A stretch of 64,000 bases of DNA, from NCBI GenBank assembly GCA_028274465.1, contig CM051455.1:91706365-91770364 (forward strand). The letters are read 5' to 3'. The stretch is from Plantago ovata. Its lineage: Eukaryota; Streptophyta; Magnoliopsida; Lamiales; Plantaginaceae. The position numbers were made by a program, and so were the translations under genes. Positions 34,722 through 46,445 of this stretch are shown here, piece by piece. The notes under the pieces were generated by a model. It was not told the DNA's origin, made no database searches, and worked only from the letters and a program-made list of their open reading frames with translations. Positions within the stretch are counted from its first letter, which is position 1. The number at the start of each line of letters is the position of its first letter.

Positions 34722-35694
34722 CGAAGGTTATGTAAAGTCCGAGAGGTCCGTTTAAGTATGTTTTAAGTCGAAATCTCATAAGTGAGATGCGCGATGGCGA
34801 TAGAACATAAAGCGTACGACTACCACATAGGGGCGCAAAGGGGGATGACTGAAAATTAAAGGGTAGCGAATACAAAAATGATAAAGGAGCAGCTACAAGA
34901 AAAACATAGAGCGAGGCATCAAAGATAAAAGAAAGAAAGAGGCAGTCAGACTTACTTGATTCAGGAAAAGAGAGGAAATTGCTCGACTACAAAGCTTGCT
35001 CGACTACAGCTGACACTTCCGTAGGAATTTGCCCGCTCGACTACGACTGGTACTCGTTCCTTGCAAGATGCTACTCGGCCAGTTCAAAGAGCTCTGAGTG
35101 AATTTGGGCAAAAATGTTGCAAATGAATCTAAGTACCCCTATTTATAAGAGGGTAGTACGGGAAGGCGAACCATCGCATACGTGGTGACGAATCTGGGCT
35201 GCATGCGCGACGATGTGGAAGGCCCAAATTGATCACGTCGTGAAGAGACGGTTTTACCCTTGGAGCGCCCCGACCTAAGGAGAAACCGTCTGGCGCGCGC
35301 ACGAGTTAGAAGTCGCCCTACCAAGCGGGCTCTTCGAAAAAAAAAAAAAAGGGGGGAGAATCAAAAAACTTGAAGGACTTTGGAACGTCTCCAAGCACAT
35401 GCTCCTCGGACGCAAGGATTACTCCTCGGCCCAATGAAGTTGCATGAACTTACTTGGATCCAATCTCTCTCATACAAATACCCTTTTTTCGTGGTCCGAG
35501 TACCGTCTACTCGGATCATAAAAAAAGGGGGGGGGGGGGAGGGAGAGATAGGAGGAGGGAAAGGACATGAAAATCATAATGGTCGCAAGGAAAACGTTTT
35601 TCCACCTACGCATCGGACCATACTTCAAAATTAAAGAGAAGTTCGACTTGAACTTAAGAGTTCCACAACTATCTTCTACTAAGATGCTTGGAAA
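34722..35694. other. T 3' non-coding span with long hairpin and G run
   Basis: No gene seen. A 22-base imperfect inverted repeat with a 5-base loop lies at 35481-35529 (two G.U pairs and one mismatch); its right arm runs into a 13-G run (35527-35539) within an all-purine stretch at 35520-35548. A second A12-G6 purine run is near 35340. Confidence 0.6.
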
Positions 35695-35707
35695 CTAGGG
35701 GGACATA
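35695..35707 (+). other. Polypurine tract, element T
   Basis: CTAGGGGGACATA directly precedes TGTTGGTGTAGG, taken as the start of the T 3' LTR. Confidence 0.6.
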
Positions 35708-35837
35708 TGTTGGTGTAGGAATATGTCCAACCCCCAAGGGCGTCTAAGAGATACTAGGGCGCCATGGGCTGACCACGATAGAAGGGTCCGATTACCTTTC
35801 ACCATGGTCCGACAAGACAAGAGACTAGGCAAAATAG
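35708..35837 (+). repeat. T 3' LTR, left part
   Basis: It starts TGTTGGTGTAGG after the polypurine tract and is cut by element E at 35838. The other part resumes at 41360. No second T LTR is in the window, so its length cannot be checked. Confidence 0.6.
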
Positions 35838-37060
35838 TGATGAACGTGTATTTTACACTTTCATTCGAGTCTTTTTCACCAATTTAGCTATCCTCTAGGT
35901 TAATTTAGCTTATATTTTAGTGCATTTTATTAGAATAGTGTCACGTTTCCCTTTTCTTTAAATTTTTCAGGTTTTAGGTGAAAAACGTATTTTTATGGGC
36001 AATATTGATGAAGAGGACGAAGTTTTGGTGTTTCGAGGACATTCGTGATGTATCTAGAAGGTTCCGGATGAGATTTGAGGCCTACGGGACGAGTTTCAAG
36101 GCTTAAAGGTCACTAGAAGGCAAAATCGAGTCCAAAAGGAAACCATCTCAAAAACTCGCTGTCTACCGACTCTGCCGGTCCCGAGCGGTTCGCCCGGGAT
36201 GCCGGGCGATTCGCCTGGTGCCAGGCGGTTCGCCTGGCACCAGGGGCGGTTCGCCCGGGAGATTTCGACAACTATATATAGTTTCGCCAATTTAGTTCGT
36301 TTTTCATACCTTTTTCACCTTATTTTGAGAGACAAAATTCTCAAGAGCCTGTTCTGGGAATTATTAGCATAGAAGACTCTTTTTGTTATTGATTTGGAAG
36401 CTTAAGCATAGAGATTGGACATCTTTGATTTTCGATTCTTGCTTGTGAGTTAGCAATTCATCGGAGATTGACAACCTTCGTTCGTAACTTGTATCTCACG
36501 ATTTTTCTACTTTTATTTATTTCATTCAACATGTTTTCATTCAATCTTGCTTTGATTCTTGTTGATTGCAATTTATCTATGAGTAGCAAAATCTATCGTT
36601 GGTGATAGTATGTGATATCTTAGCTAGGGTTCTTGATTATGCATGAGTGGCTTCGCGCGTTTAAGACTTGACTTATTGTTTTATTTCTTTGATCTATCTA
36701 AGCCATCTATCTTCGCCATCTATCTTTGTAGTGTTGAATTGAAAGGAGCACATAGGACAATTCATGATCATAGATCTCTATACAAACTTCAAGTACTTCA
36801 TGCATGATTATTACCCGTTGCTTTGAATGATCATACTATCACTAACTTCCATTATATTGATAAGAAAAATATGTGCTTTGCTTGATTTCTGATTTATAGT
36901 TTAAGTTAAATTTGATAAAGCTAGTTATAGTCCTTAGAGATCGACACTCGAGGTTATTTTACTTCTACACTACGTGCCTTGGTTTTCATTGTAGTTGTGA
37001 GTTGCCTTTGCCTAAGAACAAATTTATTTGATTAATTGAGTCTGACAATCTTGTTCATCA
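35838..37060 (+). repeat. 5' LTR of element E (1,223 bp)
   Basis: Ends TGATGAAC and GTTCATCA. GC palindromes at about 36178-36262 include GTGCCAGGCG-GTT-CGCCTGGCAC (perfect 10-bp arms) and lead straight to the TATA at 36273. Confidence 0.95.
36273..36280 (+). promoter_or_regulatory. LTR TATA box, element E
   Basis: TATATATA lies about 11 bases after the last GC palindrome, and again at 40573-40580 in the 3' LTR. Confidence 0.72.
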
Positions 37061-37063
37061 AAT

Positions 37064-37080
37064 TGGCGCCGTTGCCGGGG
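37064..37080 (+). other. Primer binding site (tRNA-Asp), element E
   Basis: TGGCGCCGTTGCCGGGG, three bases after the LTR, is the exact complement of the site on the minus strand in H. Confidence 0.9.
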
Positions 37081-37364
37081 ACTATACTCCGGTTTTCTCT
37101 TTAGCTTATTTATATTTTCAACACTCAATTCCCTACAGAAGAACAAGCTCTGGGGTTTGCTCTCAAAAAATTTCACTTTCTTACCCTATTTCTTTCCCCC
37201 TATCTTTTTCAGTAAAGTCATCTAATCTGATCTTGGTTACCTTGCGTGCTTGTGCTCTCGAAGTTCTTAGTTACATTGTGTTTGTTTGCACTCGTTGTGC
37301 GTTTCGTTGCAAGTTTTTGGTTTTCTTTTGTGGATTCTGCTCCTTGGTTTCTTCATATGAAAGG

Positions 37365-38275
37365 ATGAGTCAACGAGTTCCTTTGCCCCGGTATGTGATG
37401 CCTCGAGGGCCTTGCATAACATTGGATGAAGATTGCAAGGATTATGATTTTGATCCTTTGTACTACTCCATTCTCTCCACATTTTCGATGGGTGATGATC
37501 CAAGAGGGTTCTTAGACAGTACGAGGAAGGTGTGTTGAGGATACCTGGTAAGAATGTGGAGGGGGTTATTTTATCACATGATAAACTTTGTATGAGAGGA
37601 TTTATGGGAGCCTTCAAAGGGTACGCTCGAGGAATTCTCACAATCCCGCTGGAAAAATCGTTGCGCACTTGGGGTGAAGTAACCAGCAAGTTTCTGGAAA
37701 ATTGGGATAGGGACTCACCTCCCGGGTCAAGGGCATGGACGGCTCGCTTCAGTAGTCAGCCACCAGAAATCGACATTTCCGATGAAGAGGAATGTGGAGA
37801 AGAATCCATTGATGAAGTCTCTTCAGTGCTTAGCTTGGATTCCACGTCCTTACTTGCGGATGTCGAGGTTGTTGGTCCAGAGGAAGTCGTGGAGGAGGTG
37901 ATGACTGAATCCATTGCTTCACTTGAGTCAGAAAGTGATGGCGTGAGTTGTGTTGAGGTCGAGGAGCCAATCTCTGAAGATTTTGGTGTCTCTGAATCAA
38001 TTGCTGCAGATACTCTTGATCTTGACTCCTACGTTCTGGTCCATGCACCCACCTATGAGTTCCAAAGGAGTTTTGATCCTCTTTTCTCTTTTTATTTTTC
38101 ATCTGATTCCCTTGGTTATTTTTTAGATTTTGATTTTATTGGTTTTGTTAATTTTAGTTTTCAGGCAATCATGGACTTGCTTGAGCAGATACGGAGAGGG
38201 GTCAAGGATGGTTCCCAAGATGCGAGGAGTAATGGAACGGATGCACAAGATTCGTTTCCATTTGATAATGGATAA
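37365..38275 (+). pseudogene. Short gag-like ORF of element E, one frameshift
   Basis: It starts MSQRVPLPRYV at 37365. A single base lost near 37515 (relative to D) ends that frame at 37538; the right frame is then open from 37532 to TAA 38275, about 303 codons in all. The Gag-like part holds GFMGAFKG and WGEVTSKFLENWD; the acidic C-terminal two-thirds ends DSFPFDNG as in D. There is no zinc knuckle or protease. It may be a trimmed Gag that joins particles made by a related element. Confidence 0.75.
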
Positions 38276-40118
38276 CATTAGTGGTAATGGTTGCATTTAG
38301 TTTAGTTTTATCGCTTTCTTGCATTGCATGCATATTTATTTTGAGCATGTCATTGTGTTTTATTTTATGTTTTCGTATGTTTTTGGTGATAAAATAGGTT
38401 TTAAGATGATAATTTTGCGTTATGGGAGGAAAAAGGCGTCTCCAGGAGTCTGGAGTTGCCAGGCGAACCGCCCCCCCCACGTGGGGTGATTCGCCTGGCA
38501 AGTCCAGACTACCTGGGACGTTCTGGACGCCCCAGGCGAATCGCCCCCCACCTGGGGCGGTTCGCCCCGGGTGTCCAGAAACCCGGAGGTCCGGATTTTC
38601 GTTCGGAGACCCAATTTTCTCCTATTATGCTAACTTATTGATCTTTTTACTTCTTTTATCGTCCGTTTTGGTTTCTCACGAGTTTCCTTGAGTCCTATAG
38701 GTTACAGGTACAAGTTAGCTCTCACCTTAAATCCACTTTCGACGTTCGGCACGAGCGACGACGTTCAGGTTTGGGAGGGGGTTATCGCTGGCTATCTCTA
38801 TACTTGTTTTTCTTATGATAAACTCGTGAAACCTTTTGTTTACATTTGCATTTGCACGTTTACCGCTTTCGTAGTATTTAGTTGCATACACTACATTCAT
38901 CCTAGTATAGTTTTGCATGTTTTTATCTGGAATTTATTGCCAAATTTTTTGAATTTGTTTGAGGTTTTCTCCCTTGGCTTGTCACTTATATATATGCACT
39001 TAGTTAAGCTTGGTAGTCTCGACATCACTTAGTGGTGTTTTCTCTACTGCGGTTCACGAAGGCCTTTATAATAATATGATGCATGTTAGAGTCTTGTGGT
39101 TGTTTTCCCGTGTAATTATGTACCTAAGAGGCAACAAGTCTTCACCTTGCTTTGAGATTGCTAAATGCCTAGGAAGGAGGTAGTGTGAGATTGTGTGATC
39201 CTTTGTTTGAAACCTATTCTAACGAATAGGTTTGGGGAGGGGGTTATGCTATCATTATGACTTGTTTTTCAATTTTGAGTGTTGTGAGTTTTTCTTCCTT
39301 TTTCGTTAAGTTTGTGCTCCAACCTATTCTTTCGAATAGGTTTGGGGAGGTCGTTTGTGAGTCATTGTAATTTCTTTTTCGTTGTGCTACTGCTGGCTAT
39401 ATATAGAAAAAAAAGAAACAAAAATATCAAAAAAAAAGGAACAAGAAAAATTCCAGAAAAAAAAGAAAAAATCTGGAAAAGAAAAAAAAAGAAAAAAGAA
39501 AAGACCCCAAAAGAGCAAAGAAGGGTCCAAAGAAAGCCAAAAAGCAGTTTAGCAAAGTGTTTGTCTCGTTTTTCAGTTTTTGTGATGTTCGTAATCGAGT
39601 TGTAATTTTTGTCTTTTGTTTGTTTCGTGTCATCTGTTCTAGACCACCCTCGTACTGCCATTCAGGAAGTGGTGATTAGTTTATGACTTTGCTTGAGAGA
39701 TGGGTAGAATAGGGGAGTGTGATCTTTTAGGGAACCCTCCTTCGTTTGATGAGAGCCAGTATTGGTTCGACCTCTTTGAGGGAAAGTCTTAACTTGGTGA
39801 ACAGTAGTAAGTCCTCAGTTTCATAGGCACGGGACAATCATTCGTATTTTAACATGTTTCATTACGTCGTCACTAACTAGGTCCAGGTAGAGAATGTTAC
39901 GAGAGACTATCTTGTTTAACATAGTGCATATGTGAATGTGTATGAGTCAATCGAGGCATTCTTCAACCAATATCCATGTTATGATTTTTATGGTCATTGT
40001 TCATAAGTTTTTGATAGACTCAATAGATTAGTTCATTTCATTTGGCATGAGACTCCATTTTGTGTGTTGCATTGGTTTTTGCATTAGAGTCTAGCTTAGT
40101 TGCTTGAGGACAAACAAA
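38276..40118 (+). other. Non-coding 3' module of element E
   Basis: No gene. GC inverted repeats at about 38457-38580; twin hairpins at 39211-39232 (loop TAAC) and 39321-39342 (loop TTTC), each a perfect 9-bp stem followed by TTTGGGGAGG; an A/G-rich tract at about 39407-39545 between conserved GTGCTACTGCTGGC and GAAGGGTCCAAAG. Confidence 0.78.
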
Positions 40119-40136
40119 GGTTCGGTTTGGGGAGTT
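40119..40136 (+). other. Polypurine tract, element E
   Basis: GGTTCGGTTTGGGGAGTT abuts the 3' LTR start. Confidence 0.85.
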
Positions 40137-41359
40137 TGATGAACGTGTATTTTACACTTTCATTTGAGTATGTTTCACCAATTTAGCTATCATCTAGGTT
40201 AATTTAGCTCATATTTTAGTGCATTTTATTAGAATAGTGTCACGTTTCCCTTTTCTTTGCATTTTTCAGGTTTTAGGTGAAAAACGTATTTTTATGGGCA
40301 ATATTGATGAAGAGGACGAAGTTTTGGTGTTTCGAGGACATTCGTGGTGTATCTAGAAGGTTCCGGATGAGATTTGAGGCCTAGGGGACGAATTTCAAGG
40401 CTTAAAGGTCACTAGAAGGCAAAATCGAGTCCAAAAAGGAAACCAACTCAAAAACTCGCTGTCTACCGACTCTGCCGGTCCCGGGCGTTTCACGCGGGAT
40501 GCCGGGCGATTCGCCTGGTGCCAGGCGGTTCGCCTGGCACCGGGGGCGGTTCGCCCGGGAGATTTCAACAACTATATATAGTTTCGCCAATTTAGTTCGT
40601 TTTTCATATCTTTTCACCTTATTTTGAGAGACAAATTCTCCAGAGCCTGTTTTGGGGAATTATTAGCATAGAAGACTCTTTTTCTTATTGATTTGGAAGA
40701 TTAAGCATAGAGATTGGACATCTTTGATTTTCGATTCTTGCTTGTGAGTTAGCAATTCATCGGAGATTGACAACCTTCGTTGGTAACTTGTATCTCACGA
40801 TTTTTCTGCTTTTATTTTATTTCATTCAACATGTTTTCATTCAATCTTGCTTTGATTCTTGTTGATTGCAATTTATCTATGAGTAGCTAAGTCTATCGTT
40901 GGTGATAGTATGTGATTTCTTAGTTAGGGTTCTTGATTATGCATGAGTGGCTTCGCGCGTTTAAGACTTGACTTATTGTTTTATTTCTTTGATCTATCTA
41001 AGCCATCTATCTTCGCCATCTATCTTTGTAGTGTTGAATTGAAAGGAGCACATAGGACAATTCATGATCATAGATCTCTATACAAACTTCAAGTACTTCA
41101 TGCATGATTATTACCCGTTGCTTTGAATGATCATACTATCACTAACTTCCATTATATTGATAAGAAAAATCTGTGCTTTGCTTGATTTCTGATTTATAGT
41201 TTAGTTAAATTTGATAAAGCTAGTTATAGTCCTTAGAGATCGACACTCGAGGTTATTTTACTTCTACACTATGTGCCTTGGTTTTCGTTGTAGTTGTGAG
41301 TTGCCTTTGCCTAATAACAAATTTATTTGATTAATTGAGTCTGACAATCTCGTTCATCA
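40137..41359 (+). repeat. 3' LTR of element E (1,223 bp)
   Basis: Same length as the 5' LTR and nearly the same sequence; some changes fall in the GC palindromes (for example CGGTTCGCCC against CGTTTCACGC). Confidence 0.95.
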
Positions 41360-42111
41360 AATACCTAAGTCCTTATGTTCGACCTAGAAGTACAACTGCC
41401 CTACTAGCATGGTGACGCCCTACTAGCATGACAATCTCCTAGTAGCCACCAACTAGGAGAAAGGCAAGCCAGGCAAAGAGCTCCTCGGGCTCCACCAAAA
41501 CCTCCGGCTACATAGGGTCTCCCTAGTAGCATGTCGAGAGGAACAAGTTTGGTTCCCTTCTGCCCTACTAGCATAGGTAGTCGGACGAGTGCCCTTCTGC
41601 CCTACTAGCACAAGTGGCCGGAAATAACTCCTTACGTCAAGGAAGAATCAACATGTCCCAAGGATGAAAAGGTGGTCCTCGGACCTTAGAAGCTCGGCGG
41701 TCGCCCTACTACACCGTCCTCGGACGGTACTAGGGCGACATCCGCCCTAAGAGCACTTTGGTACCAAGGATGACCATTTTACCCCTGCCAACCCTAGTGG
41801 AAGATCTGGGCCAAAGCCCATGGGTCACTCCAAATGGGCTAACTCAATCATGGTCGGACACTTGTCACGATCCTAAGGAGTTAGACAGTATTTTATTTCT
41901 AGTACAAATATGGGCTCACTCAAATCAAGGTATCAATCATTCAATCATTATGATATCCCATCACACTACTTTCTCACTCTACATTTACTAGGGAAGCCTA
42001 CCAACTCCCTACATGTAAAGTCGTCCCTCCGGCTTGATCATTGACAAGCCGAGCTTGTGGCACTAATCCCCCCTCTTCCTAAGTTATATCTCAGGGCCTA
42101 GGTACAGTACA
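41360..42111 (+). repeat. T 3' LTR, right part, end uncertain
   Basis: It continues the T LTR after E. It holds CCCTACTAGCATG words and a small hairpin CGGCTTG-N8-CAAGCCG near 42032. The end at ...TACAGTACA is chosen only because it gives the usual CA terminus. No gene is seen. Confidence 0.45.
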
Positions 42112-42206
42112 GAAGGCACTTGAAGTGCGAAGGACGCTCTAGATCCTTCGCCCTACGACCACGCTCCAGAGGAAAATACGACGCTCCAGAGGAAAGCACT
42201 AATTAC

Positions 42207-42428
42207 CTATCAACAGACGGTGAGGTTGAATTTAAATTGCCCGTTGATATATTGATTTGTCATGCTCCTGATCCCATTGCAGCGATAGTTAAGAGTACTT
42301 ATCCTTCACTGTTAGATCATGTTAGAGATGGAGCTAATTTCCTACATAGAGCTATACTTCCACCGACGAATGAAGTTGTTGAGCAGATAAACGATTACGT
42401 TATGTCACTGTTACCAGCAGATGCTATA
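42207..42428 (+). pseudogene. Pif1/Helitron-type helicase fragment
   Basis: About 74 codons in one frame resemble the C-terminal part of Pif1-like helicases of plant Helitrons: VEFKLPVDILI, YPSLLDHV, then RAILPPTNEVVEQINDYVMS, the usual RAIL-P-T motif region. The Walker motifs lie outside what remains. The fragment stops dead at the copia B LTR, so B inserted into it. It suggests that a Helitron or a captured helicase once stood here. Confidence 0.75.
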
Positions 42429-43949
42429 TGTTAAGAAACTTGTAAATTTTGATGAGCAATTAACCATGCTAAATTAAGGAAAGTCCAGTAACTAGTACTC
42501 TTAAGGTCCATAGGAATTTAGAATTTTAAGGACATTGTAAAAGAGGAACGTTTGCTGAAGACTTAGTGTAGGTACTAGTTAGGTGCTTTAGTTTTGCTGA
42601 TGATGTACTTTGTTTTTACAAATGAACTATTAAAGCACTAGAACCGCTCAGAAACTTGAAGATTCGAAGACTGAAAACTTAAGAAGATTTTTGAAGATGG
42701 TATCTACAAAGGCACATGTTGCTCAGAAAGTGGAAATTTCAGCAACAACTCGCATAAGTGAAAATCTATATGACAGAGTAGGTTGTGCTTGCTGAAACTG
42801 AGACTGACCGCTTGCTGAAAAACATATGTGACCTCCTTGCTGAAAATACTTGCATTTTGGCTCCAACATTCACATTTGAATTCCATTCAAATGAACATTA
42901 ATTGCAAAGTACGCACGCGAAGAACATGAAGACTAGAAGACAAATGAAGGGCGCTGCTGAAAGTACAAAAGCAAGATAGTGACATCTTAAGGAACAAAGC
43001 CTTAGAATTTGAAATTCAAACGGCTCCCTTGATTCACTATAAATAGAGGTCATCCGACAAAGAGTTAAAAGTGTGTCAACAACGTGATCAAACTCTCACT
43101 TATGCTTAAACACTCAATCTTCCATACTCTTTACTGCCTATTGATCTGTTCCAAGACTTAAGCTTGAAACAAAAGCTACTTGTGAAGAAGTAGAACATTC
43201 ACGACTAAGAAATTAGTTAAGTGTTCTTTCTTTCGAACAAGAACAAGTCTTGACACCAGAAGAAACTTAACTTGTTTACTGAAAAGTATTCCAAGTTGTG
43301 TTTCTTTAGATAACTTGTTATAGCTGAATAAGTTATACTCAAGTCATCTCATCCCAAACCTCTCTAACTAATAAACACCCTTTTTCAGGCGTAAAATTCA
43401 GGGGGAGTTAATCAAGCATAGTTTTGCTGATTAAGTGTCCCAAGTTTGGTGGAGAACAAGGTTTCGCTCTCTAGTTAGGTTGGAAACAAAGCAACTGTGC
43501 TTTGGTTTCTGAAGAATCATTATAGATAGGTGTTGTAAGGAACCTCTAGCTTATCTTAGTGTATTTAGTCCTAGAAAGGACAAAGTGGATTAGTTGAGAG
43601 ATTACGCCACTCTCCGGTACCACTATAAAAGTGTTTGTGTAATTTACTTTACTGCATTTAGTTTTCAGCAAGCTTAACTATTTGTACACTGTCACTCTGC
43701 TCACTTGCTGAAACTAGCAGTCTCTGAAAAGCACTTATTGTATAAAGACTTCCGCACTCTATTTTTAAAGTACCAGTAAAACTCGTTACTGAAAAGTAAC
43801 TAGTACTTGCTGAGAAAGTTAAGTATCAGCCAACGCATTACTGAAAAGTAATAAGCACTTGCTGAGAAAGTTTTTAAACGACGAAAGTTTGAAAAGACTA
43901 TTCACCCCCACCCCCTCTAGTCTTTTCTTGTTGTTTAAAGGGACCAACA
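42429..43949 (+). repeat. 5' LTR of copia B (1,521 bp)
   Basis: It starts TGTTAAGAAAC, ends CCAACA and is followed by the primer site. It shares the TATA box (43038-43046) and a 10-bp inverted repeat (43891-43900 with 43918-43927) with the A LTR. Confidence 0.92.
43038..43046 (+). promoter_or_regulatory. TATA box in copia B 5' LTR
   Basis: TATAAATAG, same context as in A; the likely promoter of the B genomic RNA. Confidence 0.72.
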
Positions 43950-43951
43950 AG

Positions 43952-43963
43952 TGGTATCAGAGC
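43952..43963 (+). other. Primer binding site (tRNA-iMet), copia B
   Basis: TGGTATCAGAGC two bases after the LTR is the standard copia primer site. Confidence 0.92.
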
Positions 43964-44059
43964 GAGGTTCTTTAACCTTCAGCACTGAACCTAGATCCCC
44001 TTAGGTGCTTTCCGTAAATCACTCTCACTTGATCAGTTTGGTAGTCTTTTGCTGACAGG

Positions 44060-46395
44060 ATGTCTTTAGGAGATGCTCCATTGCTGAAGCTGGAAAACTA
44101 TGAAAAATGGCGAAACAACATGATGCTACATCTTGAGGCCATTAGTGATGAAATGGTTACTGTCATAAATGATGGACTTATCAAGATCACTAAACTTGAG
44201 AGAAGCTTTCCTCACAAAATCACGGATAGTGCTGGAAAGGAAACTATCTTAGGAGAACCGGTTGATACCGCCGTTCCAAAACCAAGAGAGGAATGGACTT
44301 CTGACGAAGCCAAAAGATTCCGTCTTGATGGCCAAGCAAGAAACATCATCATTCGATCAACTGAAGATACTATACAGTGCAAACTGTGGGGTGCCAAAAC
44401 TGCTAAGGAAGCTTGGAAAATGGTTCAAGATCTTTTCGCTAGATATGATAAAACCAAGGAAAACAAACTCGAAGTGCATAAGATAAAGTTCCTGAACTTT
44501 AAACAAGGTACAGATGAGTCACTGGAAGACTTAGATTTCAGATTCACAACTCTAGTAAGTGAGAAGGTGAAAACCATTATTAGAAGTCTGAACCAAGAGT
44601 GGATCCATACTCAAAATTTCTATTATAATCAAGGAATGCCAAATATCACACCTACAGAGTTGTTCTCTCATCTTGCTACTGTCAACTACGAGACAAAGCA
44701 AAGAGAAAATTTGTTTGCTGAAAAATCGCAAAACATTCCTCTTGCTGCAAAGCCGTCATCTTCTGAAAAGAAGAATGATAAAGAGCCTGCTGATCAAAAT
44801 GCTTTAGTTGTTGAAAACATAAAAAAATTCATCAGTAAGGAACTTGAAAGGCGAAAAGCAAAAGAGAAGCTGAAAAAACATCTTGGTAACAACTACCATA
44901 AATACAAGAATGAGACTAGCTCGCTGAACAAGCAAGCTCAGCAAGCAAATTCCTCTAAAGAACCAGCAGTTGGCAATGATCTCTGCTTTTATTGCAAAAA
45001 GTCTGGACACTGCAAAGAAAATTGTCCTTTGCTGAAAGGTAAATCTGTTGAAAAGAAGAAGAAGTTCAAAAGGGCTTCGATTGCTGAAGAAAAGAAAAAG
45101 CTTCAAGCAAAAATCGATGCGTTGTGCATTGATACTAGCTCTAAAGACAGTGAGGTAGAGAGCTCAGACACTGAAGAAGAAGAAGCCACTCTTGATGTAG
45201 AGATTGGCAAGGAAGTATGTGGAATAGCTATGGAAGCTTATCCAGATGTGTCAAACTACGAATTCTGCCTCATGGCCAGTCAGGTAAACAGTCCTACCTC
45301 TGACTCAGACTCAGAAAGTGAAGATGATATTGACCTAGATAGAATTCAGGATAAATCGAAAGATTTGAGAAAACTCTGAGCAAACAACAAGAGAAACTAC
45401 AGAATGTTGAAACACTGACCAAGCAAACTACTGAAAAATATGCTTTGCTGAAAGAAGAGCCAGAAAAGAAGGATGCTGAAATATTGCATCTCAAGAGGTT
45501 GACTGCTGAAGCTACAGAGAAGAATTCTCAAATGGCAATAGAATTGGAAGAGTATCAGTCTTCAATTCTAAAGTTGCTTGCTGAAATACAAGAAATGAAA
45601 AAGATGAAAATCAATTTCAAATCTTATGCTGATGCAAGTAATGCGCTGACTGAACTAAACTCTTATCTGAGAGATCCATTTCAGAAAGAAGGTTTAGGTG
45701 CAACGTATGAAGGTGATGATGTAATAATCTTGAGTAAAGACAAATCGCCAATTACCTTTGTACGTGCAACTGATAGTAGTCAACCAGAACTCTATCAGAT
45801 TGGTCAATCTAAGGTTTCTAAAATATGCAATCAAGTACCTACGACCGTAAAGCCCGCTGTTGCTACTCAAAGTAACAAGACTTTAAAAGGAAAACAGGTT
45901 GCTGAAAAGCAAACTGTTAAGAAAAAGGATGCTGTAAAGCATTCCGCCAAACAAGTTGCTGATAAGCAATTTGTTAAGTCAAAAGGCAAGATTACTAAAA
46001 GTAATCTGAAGACCTTTGCTGACAAACCTGAATCAAGTAAGGTTGCTGAGACAAAAGCTCAGCATTCTCCGAAAAGTGGACTTGGTTTCAAAACCAAGCA
46101 AAGTCAACTTTTTCATGAGTATAAGCAAAGTCAGCAAAGATAATTCAAAGAGATGAATAAAACCAAGCCTAAGAGTTCTGACAAAACTCAACACGCTAGG
46201 ACTAGAAGGAACTTTGCCAGAAAAGAACTTACTGAAAAGTATGTTCAACAAAAAGGTCAACCGAGCAAGACACCACATCAGAAACTGGATTTGGTTAGCA
46301 ATAATCAAAAGTCTTTCGGCTCAAAACCTTTTAGTTCCTCAGCAAGTAGAAAACAAGTCAAAGTTGAAAAACTCAAGACTTGGGTTTCCACTTGA
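44060..46395 (+). pseudogene. Copia B gag with coiled-coil extension, broken
   Basis: ATG 44060 opens a frame to 45379. Gag core lies at about residues 10-215, then the zinc knuckle CX2CX4HX4C at Cys309, Cys312, His317, Cys322. The core seems shortened after residue 165. A -1 frame change near 45360 leads to a Lys/Glu-rich coiled coil and a basic region open to a TAA at 46141, then in frame to a TGA at 46393. This long extension after the zinc knuckle is usual in the SIRE/Maximus group. The product would form the particle and bind RNA. Confidence 0.82.
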
Positions 46396-46445
46396 CGCTT
46401 TCTTGAACATGTTAATGGACATCCAATATTGGATAATTAACTTGT

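Larger units (their letters stand above)
35838..41359 (+). mobile_element. Complete Athila-like element E (short-gag type)
   Basis: Two LTRs of exactly 1,223 bp, a tRNA-Asp primer site, a short gag-like ORF, a 3' module and a polypurine tract. The flanks AATAG (35833-35837) and AATAC (41360-41364) are a target duplication with one changed base. The internal region is only 3,076 bp and has no protease, RT or integrase. The LTR pair differs by few substitutions, so the insertion looks fairly recent. Confidence 0.92.
15912..42111 (+). mobile_element. Tat-type Ty3/gypsy element T, interrupted by S/H and E
   Basis: Its parts lie at 15912-19593, 29673-35837 and 41360 to about 42111: gag tail, protease, RT, two RNase H-like parts, integrase, an antisense ORF, polypurine tract and 3' LTR. 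The order and the antisense gene are those of the Tat/Retand group. The 5' LTR and most of gag were lost at the D/C side. The right end is a guess based on ...TACAGTACA. Confidence 0.8.

Noticed and set aside
37064..37080. Short matches to tRNA-Asp or tRNA-iMet as tRNA gene pieces
   Set aside because: They are primer binding sites placed two or three bases from LTR edges, 12-17 bases long, with no tRNA body.
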